A DNA stretch of 12,354 nt from Larix sibirica (taxonomy: Eukaryota; Streptophyta; Pinopsida; Pinales; Pinaceae). The notes beneath the pieces are model-generated. The model saw only the letters and a program-made list of their open reading frames with translations, was not told the origin of the DNA and ran no database searches. This document shows positions 1-7,275 of this stretch, in pieces (within the stretch, counting starts at the first letter, position 1; every line of letters starts with the position of its first letter). The translations under genes and the position numbers were made by a program. The stretch is from NCBI GenBank assembly GCA_004151065.3, contig NWUY0300072923.1:2798-15151 (forward strand), given 5' to 3'.

Positions 1-269
1 ACAAGACTCCATATACAAAATCACTTATTTATATTTTATTAAAAAAATAAATCTTAATAATAACCATAATAATTTAATTTAATTTTAAATAAAAAATAGT
101 TAAATACCAAATCCATATACAAGAGTCCTTATTTAAGGGAAAAAACAAATTATAATATAGAAAAAACATTTTAAAAATTTATACATAAATAAAAAAATCC
201 ACATTAAAAGCAAAATTTTCCGTTTAAAGAGTCATATAACTAAAAGCACACGAGTTTTCATTTAAAATT
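1..269. other. AT-rich upstream flank, no gene seen
   Basis: This stretch is very AT-rich, with runs of A and T and many in-frame stops on both strands. A short phrase (ccatatacaa) occurs near 10 and again near 112 in similar surroundings, so a small degenerate repeat may be present. I see no coding potential, and it most likely belongs to the distal promoter or intergenic DNA of the gene that starts at 815. Confidence 0.6.
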
Positions 270-288
270 CCGAAACGACGCTAGAAGC

Positions 289-294
289 TATAAA
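289..294 (+). promoter_or_regulatory. TATA-like box (TATAAA)
   Basis: TATAAA lies within CTATAAAG, close to the plant core-promoter consensus, and sits at the junction between AT-rich flank and CpG-rich leader. A start about 30 bp downstream would give a leader of roughly 490 bases before the ATG at 815, or less if a leader intron is removed. TATA-like strings are common in AT-rich DNA, so this rests mainly on position. Confidence 0.4.
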
Positions 295-633
295 GATCAG
301 CCATCGCCCCACGGCTTCACATACCGTCGTGGTTTAGTTGGAAGATACCGGCAGTCAGGCGGACCAGCAGAAACACACAGAATATCGAGGGTCGGATCCC
401 GACGTCAGCAATAACGGCGTTATCGAACGTTTGAAGAAGCATGTAAGCTACTTTCCCGCCGAAGGCGGTCGTGACAGTGATAACACCCATCTGAGATATC
501 ACACGTGGCCACGCGTAAAATATGTCGGTCCTGCGGATTTATCATTGTCGGCGAAATTAAAGGTAAACGAAAAAAATAGTAATAAAATTCTGTGAATGAT
601 ATTTGTAGGGGGCAGACGTTAGGGTTCTGCTAT

Positions 634-678
634 ATGTTTTTCATGGAATTCTTGGGAGAAGAAAGGGTTTGCTTGTAA
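634..678 (+). other. Possible upstream ORF in the leader (14 codons)
   Basis: An ATG at 634, with a second in-frame ATG at 643, opens a 14-codon reading frame that ends at TAA 676-678, about 135 bases before the main start. If transcription begins near 320 and this part is not spliced out, ribosomes would meet it before the main ATG. The peptide has no recognised similarity. It would be removed if a leader intron ran from about 563 to 701 or 730. Confidence 0.3.
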
Positions 679-814
679 CGTCATTTGGCTGAAATTCTCA
701 GTTTGAGTTCGCAGGGTCGAATTTAGCAGCCAGTTCGGAGTTCGGATTGTTTGTGAAGTTTTCGCCGGAGGTCGCGCGGTCGAGTACTGTCGCGTGCTGC
801 CCGGGCGTTATATA

Positions 815-2140
815 ATGGCCGGTGCCACAACGGGGTACCCTCGTGTCCGGAAGTCTCCTCTGCGAGCCAAGCCCAAATCCGGAGGTAACGGCACCAACTT
901 TGATGATCCCTCTATGTGGAAATTGGATTATCGGAGCATGGATGGAAATTTGCCCTCACCTAGCAGTGGTAGCTTCAATAATATTTCTGCCATGGCAAGG
1001 TCTTCCAGTGCTTCTGGGACACTGCTCGAGGATTGTGTTAGTAATGATTTAGGGGCAACTATGAATACATCTGCCGGATTTAATTTGAGGAAACCCGAGA
1101 GCAACAACGATGAGGGTTTCGCCAGAGGGTGGAATAACAACAGAAGGGCTTTTAATGGGGGTAAGAATCCCAAATCTGCTGAAAATACTGGTAAGAATTT
1201 GGTTATGGGGAATGTTACTATACTGAAACGGGGTGAAAATATTGAAGATGTCGTCGGTTGTGTTAAGAGCGCTGATAAGGAGGAGAATGATATTATTGTG
1301 AAAACATCCCTCCATGTTGCAGAAAATCCTGTTCGAGGAGGCAAGAGGCTTTCCGGTGGCTATTTTCATGGTAGGGTTTCAGAGGGCTGTTCGGATTATT
1401 CTAGAGGAGCGGCGGATAAGAAAACTGAGTGTCAGGCTGTAGTCGGGGGTTCTAAGTTTGCCTCTGCGCGCACTGTGCAGAAAAAGAAGACTAAAGCTCC
1501 GTTCAGGACTTCGCAGGTGTGTCCTGTGTCTCCTTCATATGATTCCACTGCTAAGTCCCATAGTCGTGATGGCGCTGTTTGTGTTGACGAGCTGGATAAG
1601 TTGGGAAAAGATTATGTGATAACTTCGGCAGATCGGTTGGGACCAGATCCGAGCACGATTTCAAAGGATGTATCGTCGGGCATCTTGCGTTCGGTTTCGA
1701 CAGGAAGTAGGTTTTCAGAAGAAATTAAAGATGTCGATTTGCCGGTAATTTTGCCGGAATTGGTTACTCGGCGTGAGAGCAGTATGAAATCTGGAACCAG
1801 GTCTGCCTCTAGCTCTGGCCCTACAGAGTACCCTGCTCCAAATAGTTTGAGGGATTGGTGGGCTGGTCCGGCATATACGAACTCGCCGTCTCCAAGATGC
1901 CTGCCATTGCCCAAGTTTTTCTTGCGGCACAAGATGAGGTCTAACCCCATGGAGTCGAATGGATTGGGAGGAGATGATTATACGAATATTGGAACTACCA
2001 CTGCTCCTGAATCTGCTATTCGGGATAACAAGAAACAGATACCATTGGATGTTAGACAATTTCCTATGGGTGTTACCAATCATGTTGGAGTGGATGCGTT
2101 TGCAACAAGAAACTTACGCCGCCTGTTGCAGCTTGAATAG
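815..2140 (+). CDS. Uncharacterised plant protein with PNRC/Edc1-like motif
   Basis: Single uninterrupted exon of 441 residues. I chose the ATG at 815 because it is the first ATG in frame after the TGA at 704-706, and it has A at -3 and G at +4, a strong context. An earlier GTG at 794 is not a credible eukaryotic start. The protein is mostly low-complexity and probably disordered: basic N-terminus (GYPRVRKSPLRAKPKSGG), rich in Ser, Gly, Asn and Asp, no signal peptide or membrane segment, and a Lys patch KKKTK at 223-227 that could act in nuclear import. Residues 349-368 read W-A-G, then SPSPxxLPLPKF. This matches the pattern YAG-x(n)-SPxPxxLPxPxF of PNRC/Edc1-type proteins, in which the aromatic-AG part stimulates Dcp2 and the proline-rich part binds Dcp1. 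The C-terminus ends ATRNLRRLLQLE (430-441). I do not recognise the family by name. A role in mRNA decapping is an inference from the motif alone. Confidence 0.75.
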   Translation: MAGATTGYPRVRKSPLRAKPKSGGNGTNFDDPSMWKLDYRSMDGNLPSPSSGSFNNISAMARSSSASGTLLEDCVSNDLGATMNTSAGFNLRKPESNNDEGFARGWNNNRRAFNGGKNPKSAENTGKNLVMGNVTILKRGENIEDVVGCVKSADKEENDIIVKTSLHVAENPVRGGKRLSGGYFHGRVSEGCSDYSRGAADKKTECQAVVGGSKFASARTVQKKKTKAPFRTSQVCPVSPSYDSTAKSHSRDGAVCVDELDKLGKDYVITSADRLGPDPSTISKDVSSGILRSVSTGSRFSEEIKDVDLPVILPELVTRRESSMKSGTRSASSSGPTEYPAPNSLRDWWAGPAYTNSPSPRCLPLPKFFLRHKMRSNPMESNGLGGDDYTNIGTTTAPESAIRDNKKQIPLDVRQFPMGVTNHVGVDAFATRNLRRLLQLE

Positions 2141-2537
2141 AAAGAGCCATTGCTGAGTACTGTCTTCATTTTGAACTGCATGCCAAATGGTATGCTGGGA
2201 TGCTGCATAAGGCGATTATTGCCAGCTGGTCGATCATGTGCAAAACCTATTGTGCCAATTGGAGCAGGTAATGAAATTTTAGAGCTTCAATTGTTCGTAT
2301 CCTTCAGTTTGGGGCAGATGATTATTCTTTCATCTGGGACAAGACGTGTCAATCTTGAATGATAGGATGCCTTTAAATGATGTGGACTATGTTAAGATTC
2401 CCCATTCTTTATATTTGCTTGGATATCATATCATGCCAGAAATCTTGAATTAGCCCTGCACCTCTCTTTATTTTTTCATCGGAGAGTATGCTTGGCCAGA
2501 CGACTTGGGGTTCTGTAGCTGTTGCGAAATCGGCGAG

Positions 2538-2543
2538 AATAAA
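2538..2543 (+). terminator. Candidate polyadenylation signal AATAAA
   Basis: AATAAA lies about 400 bases after the stop codon and is followed directly by a T/G-rich run (gtgtttattgtgtg), the arrangement expected at a plant poly(A) site. It is the first full AATAAA after the coding region and the best candidate for the main transcript end. Confidence 0.45.
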
Positions 2544-2822
2544 GTGTTTATTGTGTGCTGCTGTGCTCAAACATATTAGCTTGTTGCCTTGGAGGCAACA
2601 CTACATACAGTGGTATTTTTCATACATACAGAGGTAGTTTCATGGATGACTTCATGGCAAAGCACAAGTGACATTTAGATTGCAGCATTTTAGTGACTTT
2701 TCGAACTAATGGCTTCACATATATGATGTTTTTATCCTGTAGATAGATAGATGGAGCTGGAATGGGAATGGGCAGCTGTTCGCTGTTCAATTGTTTCCCT
2801 CTTGGTGAGTGATCAACCATTT

Positions 2823-2828
2823 AATAAA
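2823..2828 (+). terminator. Alternative polyadenylation signal AATAAA
   Basis: A second AATAAA about 680 bases after the stop codon, followed by T-rich sequence. It could serve as a distal site, but such hexamers are frequent in AT-rich DNA. Confidence 0.2.
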
Positions 2829-3012
2829 GATGCCATTTGGAATACAACTGATGCTATATGTGAAGTTTTGTGATCTGTTTATGTATCTCGAGATCAATTG
2901 TCAAGTTTTTAGAATGTTTTTCAGTTCTAATAATCAGGGCTTAGTTTAAGAAGTATCAGCCTTCGGGTGAGCACTGAGAACTCCACCAGCTTGTAATAAG
3001 AATACCTTTTTG

Positions 3013-3064
3013 AATAAAGAAACTGGTTTGTAGTATGTTAAATTTCTATACCATTTTGAATAAA
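3013..3064 (+). terminator. Pair of further AATAAA hexamers
   Basis: Two AATAAA strings, at 3013-3018 and 3059-3064, both lie in the context TTTTGAATAAA. The shared context suggests a small local duplication. They are too far from the stop codon to be favoured over 2538. Confidence 0.15.
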
Positions 3065-3281
3065 AGCAAATGGTTGCAGTATTTTGAAAGTTCTTCGATT
3101 TGTTCGAGTCTATGTACCTGTTTTTGAATATTTTTCAGTACTAAACACATTGTCTGCAACATTGTTTTATGCAAGTCAAATATTTTCGTTTGCGATGGAT
3201 TTCTTGAAGGATTGCGTAGGCGCAAGGATAAATGCTCGAGTTTGTGTTGTACACTTGTAGCTGGTTTAGGGGAAATATTCT

Positions 3282-3830
3282 GGTATTAAAATGGTGGTTT
3301 CAACAGTTCATTGTGCTTTCCCCGGCAGTGTTATTCATTACTGCTCAAGAGCTCCTTCCCTCTGTATCAACCCAGTGAATGTTCTTATGTATGGCACAAC
3401 ACTATGTTGCAATTTAATCTCTAGTAAAAAAGGATTAGAATTCTAGATTGAATGTTTTCTTTTAAAATTTTGTTTATTCTATTTTTTCCTTTAAAAAGTT
3501 CGGATTAAAATGGTAGTTTCAACTGTTAACTGTACTTTCCACTGCAACTGCAGTGTTGTCCATTATTAATCAAGAGCTCCTTTCCTTTCTAGATTTTCTT
3601 TTAAAATTTTGTTTATTCTTAATTTTCCTTTAAAAAGTTCGGATTAAAATGGTGGTTGCAACTGTTAATTGTACTTTCCATTGCAGTGTTATCCATTATT
3701 GCTCAAGAACTCCTTCCCTTGGTTGCTTGGTTAAGTGTACTTTCCACTGCAGTGTTATACATTATTGCTCAGGATCTCTTTCCCTCTGGATCAACCCAGT
3801 GAATACTTTCATGTATGGCAAAACACTGTT
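3282..3830 (+). repeat. Degenerate tandem repeats with a ~50-bp core
   Basis: A core that reads roughly tgtactttccactgcagtg, then ttatccattattgctcaaga, then gctccttccct occurs four times, at about 3311-3362, 3530-3588, 3669-3720 and 3735-3787. Copies 2 and 3 sit in a longer unit of about 145 bp that begins tctagatt at 3442 and 3588. Copies 1 and 4 are both followed by a tail containing atcaacccagtgaat. The copies differ by substitutions and small indels, so the array is old. An open frame at 3649-3870 encodes two copies of CTFHCSVIHYCS, but this is a by-product of the repetition and not a gene. Confidence 0.8.
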
Positions 3831-3955
3831 GGAATTTAATCTCTCATGTCAAGAAGGACAATGTTTTTAGGACAATGTTTTTAAGTTTGAGTTGTTTTGG
3901 AATTTAATCTCTCATGTAAAAAAGGACAATGTTTTTAAGTTTGTGTTGTTTTGGA
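3830..3955 (+). repeat. 68-bp direct repeat, two copies
   Basis: The sequence ttggaatttaatctctcatg followed by an AAGGACAATGTTTTT tail appears at about 3830-3869 and again near 3897-3937. Within the first copy the phrase aggacaatgttttt is itself doubled in tandem (about 3855-3882). A similar phrase, gcaatttaatctctagtaaa, sits at about 3409, so this tail belongs to the same repeat group as the array just before it. Confidence 0.75.
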
Positions 3956-4019
3956 TCTATGTATTTTAATTTTAATTAATTGAAATATATATTTTAAACT
4001 TTTAACTTTAGGTCAGGGT

Positions 4020-4150
4020 TGATATTAGGAAACTTTGATTTACTTGATGTACAATTGATGTTCTGTGTCAACTCTACTGGAACTGGAAAATTTTGATTTT
4101 CTTGATGCTTTGTGTGAACTGATACTTGATGCTCTGTGTGAACTCTACCT
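4020..4150 (+). repeat. Short imperfect repeats (cttgatg...ctgtgtgaact)
   Basis: The phrase ttgatgctctgtgtgaact and variants occur at about 4058, 4100 and 4125, with gaaattttgatt-like pieces between. The units are 25-45 bp and diverged. No coding sequence is seen. Confidence 0.5.
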
Positions 4151-4235
4151 AGAACATGAAATTACATATCTCTTTCATAGTGGGCTGTAAAAAGCATGTC
4201 TAAATGCACTATAACTGTGTTTTTTATATTTATAT

Positions 4236-4390
4236 TATAATTTTCATTATTAACATGATATTATTCATAGTATAATTTTCATTATCAACATGATATTATT
4301 CGTATAGATCTTTTTACCAGGAAAATTTCATGGAATTTAGAATTTGGATATATTTCTATTATAATTTCATTGTTAACATAATATTATTCT
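4236..4390 (+). repeat. Three copies of a 33-bp AT-rich motif
   Basis: The unit tataattttcattattaaca followed by tgatattatt occurs at about 4236-4268, 4271-4302 and 4359-4390. The first two are adjacent and nearly identical. The third is separated by about 55 bases and more diverged. This looks like slippage or unequal exchange in AT-rich intergenic DNA. Confidence 0.7.
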
Positions 4391-4831
4391 TTGGATGTTT
4401 GGAATTCAGATCACCCCTTGATAACCTTCAAGGTGTTGGCTTTATATATTTTTACTTTTATGACCTCCACTATGACTTTTGCCTCAATTTGGTTTACGCA
4501 AGATCCTCTTGATAGAGGCTGTGTGCACAAGTCTTGTGCTGCCTCTTCTTTTCACCGTGGCAAGAAACAGAAAACGAGATGGGTGGTCTTCCATAGTGTA
4601 GCTATATAGGTTGGCCTTTTAACACAATCAAAGTAAAATGAATTTTTCTTAGAAATACTTCGTCGATCCTTTTTAATATCTGCATATGGTTGTTGCAAAA
4701 ATTGTACCTTTCGGATATTTTGCTCATCACAAGGGCTATTATCATCTGTTCTACCAATATAATCCTAAGTCCTAAGTCGGCTGTGTGCGGACGCATCCAC
4801 TGGGGGCATGCAGTTTCCAGAGATCTGATAA

Positions 4832-4956
4832 AGTGCACTCTTCAATCCTTTTAAAATCCTCATCGCTGCACTCTTCAATCCTTTTAAGATCCACTTAGCA
4901 AATTGGGATATTTTGCTCATCAGTGCACTCTTCAATCCTTTTAAAATCCACTTAGG
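4832..4956 (+). repeat. Triplicated ~30-bp motif in block A
   Basis: The motif gtgcactcttcaatcctttt followed by aaaatccactta occurs three times, at about 4832-4860, 4866-4899 and 4922-4956. The related copy of block A has a single counterpart near 7645-7670 (aatccttttaagatccactt). The triplication therefore arose after the two copies separated, or was lost from the other. Confidence 0.8.
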
Positions 4957-5097
4957 TACTATGCAAAACTTATCCTAGGTACCATAGTGGACTAGAGTCT
5001 TGCTATTGGAATATTTTAGGATCATCAAACTAATGCCCAACCTTATCCATGTCAATTCTTTTAATCAAGATAAGTGTAGCATCCTTATATGTGTGGA

Positions 5098-5255
5098 GTA
5101 GGTTAAAAGGGTGATGATTTGTATCTTTTTGGTGATTTTTGTTGGAATTTAGTTATACGTTTTTTTTTTGGAATTGCAATTTTAGTTGTTGGAATTGAAT
5201 TTTGGCTAGAAAAATTGTTGGATAATGTGTAAGAATCATCACTCTTTTAACTTAC
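5098..5255. repeat. Inverted repeat, MITE-like, 22-bp arms
   Basis: The arms at 5098-5119 (gtaggttaaaagggtgatgatt) and 5234-5255 are reverse complements with 20 of 22 matches, enclosing about 114 bp. The interior holds four ttggaatt phrases and a long T run. The corresponding place in the other copy of block A (about 7770-7850) lacks it, so an insertion is plausible. I cannot define a target-site duplication, so it may instead be a decayed MITE or a chance fold-back. Confidence 0.5.
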
Positions 5256-5483
5256 TACCTAGATGTGTACCTTGGGAGAAGAATGAAGTGGGGCCCAAGA
5301 CACTACCCGAAGTGGTCTTGTATTATCGCTCATGGGGGGGTTTGAGGACTACAACCCCTAGTATTGTAAAATATATGCAACATTTTGTATATTGAATTCA
5401 TATTATGTATTCCAAAGTTTTAACCTATGTGTGCATGTCTTAGTGACTATACATGTACCACCATACTCGTGTGTACCAACTCG

Positions 5484-5541
5484 TGGTTTGTGCATCATAT
5501 GCACCAAATTACTGGTTTGTGAATCAGATGCACCAAATTAC
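5484..5541 (+). repeat. 29-bp tandem duplication
   Basis: The unit tggtttgtgcatcatatgca ending in ccaaattac begins at 5484 and repeats at 5513 with two or three substitutions. The other copy of block A has only one equivalent (ctcatgtgcaccaagaatac near 8092). Confidence 0.7.
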
Positions 5542-5595
5542 TAATTACTAAGGCTTGAGGAGTAGAGCCCCCATCATTTTTAAACTTCAATGTGT

Positions 5596-5674
5596 TTCAC
5601 CTAAAGACAATGGAAGTGAACTGAATAGTTTTTTTTCACCTAACAACAATGGAAGTGAACTGAATGGTTTTTTT
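5596..5674 (+). repeat. 39-bp tandem duplication
   Basis: The unit ttcacctaaagacaatggaa, continuing gtgaactgaatagttttttt, begins at 5596 and repeats at 5635 with about three differences. It lies inside block A and is not doubled in the related copy. Confidence 0.75.
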
Positions 5675-5755
5675 AATACTAGCATAATGTAGACTTTGTA
5701 TTGAGAAAGACCTTCCAAGTTTCAAAAAATATGGAGATTGATCAAAATAGAGTGT

Positions 5756-6443
5756 TTTTTTTTTTTGGCATAGGCACTCTTTGAGAATATAATATTTCCA
5801 AAGCACCTTCTAGGCTTCCTTGCTTTTCATAGCTCAAATGGTCTTGTGTACTAATTTTTAGGATCTTCATATCACTCATTTCTCAAAATGCAAAATAGCT
5901 CCTAAATAATAGTGGAACCCTTTGCCTCCCAAGTTGAGGGCCCAAAGGAAACCCACAACCTTTTGCAATGATAGGCATGCATGGAAGGAACCTAACATCA
6001 TGAGCAATAAATATGGGATCACAAACATTTTTGTACAATGGTGAAATTGGTATTGAAGGCCAAAGGTTTAGTGATCCATTTTTTAATCTTTTTGTGGGCA
6101 AGTTGATGCAAGACCATCCTTTGATTTCAAGCCACCCAAGAATCTGATAATGTTTTTCTCTTTCGCACAGGTTTTAGCCAATTGACCACCACAACTAGAT
6201 GCGAAGCAAAATGTGTAGAAACATGAAAGTGTTTGGACAAAACTCACAGAGGAGCCAAACCCCAAGGCTTACCTAAAATAAAAGTTCAAGGATGATGCAA
6301 CTCTATGCACTCCTGTACAACGACATTATCTAGAGTAAATTGCCCCTTAATCAAGTTTGTTTGGTTAGGGTTCAATATTTTAGGCGGCATAGGTCAATTT
6401 CAGTGGAGTGAATGGATTCCACTTTGTTTGAGCTCAAGATCTC
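5756..6443. other. Spacer between blocks A and C, no gene recognised
   Basis: About 690 bp of AT-rich sequence with no recognised feature. Minus-strand open stretches at 5883-6101 and 6083-6265 encode no family I recognise and have atypical composition. The equivalent place in the second unit (8259-8914) has similar length but no convincing similarity, apart from a short gatttcaag phrase near 6122 and 8601. Confidence 0.5.
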
Positions 6444-6775
6444 AATGTCATTATGACATTAAATATTCATTTGGAAGTTAGTTGGGAAGTTATTAAAATA
6501 TGTCATATATTAAAATTTTTGCTTGACATCATGAGGGCATCATTAAAGGATGATAAATAAGATATATTAAAAATGTTTTATAATTATCTCTCATTTATGA
6601 ATATATGATTAATGAAGTTAGTTATTTGGAGATGGAATGTAGTTGAATGAATATGGGTAAGAAGTCAAATTAAATATGTACATTTATACATGTTGCTAGA
6701 TAAATGAATTATGAGTTATCCAAATCATATGAAAGGTAATAATATCAAATGATTATCTACAACTTTGTTTATGAA

Positions 6776-6939
6776 TGGCTATATCAATCACCTATATACT
6801 AATTCCATACTAACGTGGGCCTAGATCTAGGTAGACCTAGTCTTTACTTATACAAGTGGCTATATCAATCACCTATATACTAATTCCATACTAACGTGGG
6901 CCTAGATCTAGGTAGACCTAGTCTTTACTTATACAAGTG
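6776..6939 (+). repeat. Visually perfect 81-bp tandem duplication
   Basis: The unit beginning ggctatatcaatcacctata at 6777 is repeated at 6858 with no difference that I can see over 81 bases. It contains the 12-bp palindrome cctagatctagg. The related sequence in the other block C (about 9257-9333) is present once and has several substitutions. The duplication is therefore younger than the split between the two blocks. Confidence 0.9.
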
Positions 6940-7042
6940 ATCCATGGAACTAAACTCTTTGGTGGTTGAAACTCACGAAAAAATAGTCCACATGATCACA
7001 ACACCCAAGAGTATGAAGCAACTTTCTAATAGCACTCTCTTT

Positions 7043-7109
7043 ATGAACATATGAAGCTATTCAATAACAATTTTATAAAATGAACATATGAAGCTATTCA
7101 ATAACAATT
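7043..7109 (+). repeat. 30-bp direct repeat, period 37
   Basis: The sequence atgaacatatgaagctattc followed by aataacaatt is present at 7043-7072 and again at 7080-7109, with ttataaa between. In the second block C the first copy is kept (about 9490), but the second is replaced by unrelated sequence of about 80 bp, so the two blocks differ here by an insertion or deletion. Confidence 0.8.
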
Positions 7110-7275
7110 GTATTATAAAAAGGTTTAGGATGTGATTGAAGGATTTTGAATTAGTTAAATAATTCATCTATTAAGTTTCTAAAATATAGCTCATTTACAA
7201 TTATATTTTCCCCTAAGAAAAAATGCATTTTATATTCATTTGGAATACAAAACTCATACTTCTTTTGTGTGAGCA

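Larger units (their letters stand above)
270..900 (+). promoter_or_regulatory. CpG-rich promoter, leader and 5' coding region
   Basis: CpG dinucleotides are dense here (for example around 274-330, 390-480, 505-560 and 705-900), while most of the window to the right is poor in CpG. In plants this contrast is expected between an active, unmethylated gene start and methylated, deaminated repeat DNA. The stretch covers the TATA-like box, the presumed transcription start, the leader and the first codons of the gene. A short leader intron is conceivable: donor-like AAG|GTAAAC at 561-566 and acceptor-like AG ends at 700-701 and 729-730. The sequence alone does not establish it. Confidence 0.5.
2141..3100 (+). 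other. Presumed 3' UTR and downstream flank
   Basis: After the TAG no reading frame resembles a continuation of the protein, and stops occur in all frames. Base composition moves from balanced near the stop codon to AT-rich. A donor-like string CAG|GTAATG at 2265-2273 raises the possibility of an intron in the 3' UTR, but no matching acceptor stands out. Several AATAAA hexamers lie between 2538 and 3064. Confidence 0.5.
4535..5755. repeat. Block A, first copy (dispersed repeat)
   Basis: This region aligns by eye, in the same order and orientation, with 7454-8258. Shared landmarks are aaagtaaaatga with ttcttagaaat (4632 and 7544), tatcctaggtaccatag (4970 and 7684), ggaatattttaggatcat (5008 and 7721), the ctcatggg...gaggag segment (5330 and 7935), tattgaattcatattatg (5390 and 7989) and ggagattgatcaaa (5731 and 8238). 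Similarity is roughly 80% in the clearest parts. This copy is longer because of local expansions, annotated separately. No protein is recognised. A long terminal repeat or other non-coding part of a retroelement is possible but unproven. Confidence 0.65.

Noticed and set aside
317-502. Minus-strand open frame opposite the leader
   Set aside because: It overlaps the promoter/leader, starts at GTG (first ATG at 490), and resembles no known protein.
338-595. Plus-strand open frame of 85 codons in the leader
   Set aside because: It starts at TTG, has no internal ATG, and a TAG lies directly before it. The composition reflects the CpG-rich leader. Joining it to the main frame through a splice to 731 keeps a frame open but still gives no ATG.
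928-2083. Several minus-strand and +2/+3 open frames inside the main gene
   Set aside because: They are shadows of the 441-residue coding sequence, and none has a recognisable motif.
2150-2362. Open frame just after the stop codon
   Set aside because: Begins at TTG in a different frame from the gene and has no recognisable motif. It is most likely 3' UTR.
3649-3870. ATG-initiated open frame of 73 codons with repeated CTFHCSVIHYCS
   Set aside because: The peptide repeat simply mirrors the DNA repeat units, and the other repeat copies do not keep the frame.
4330-4838. Short open frames at 4330-4512, 4391-4609 and 4602-4838 (minus)
   Set aside because: AT-rich, biased composition with no motif. 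They cross repeat borders and are not conserved in the related copy of block A.
3282-4960. CRISPR-like array
   Set aside because: Repeat units are degenerate and of unequal length, with irregular spacing. There are no cas genes, and the context is eukaryotic.
5257-5755. Long terminal repeat of an LTR retrotransposon
   Set aside because: Considered because block A is duplicated, but I found no TG...CA ends with target duplication, primer-binding site, polypurine tract or gag/pol between the copies.
5883-6265. Two overlapping minus-strand open frames considered as retroelement gag or LINE ORF1
   Set aside because: No zinc knuckle, no RNA-binding motif and no conserved spacing, and they are not present in the second unit.
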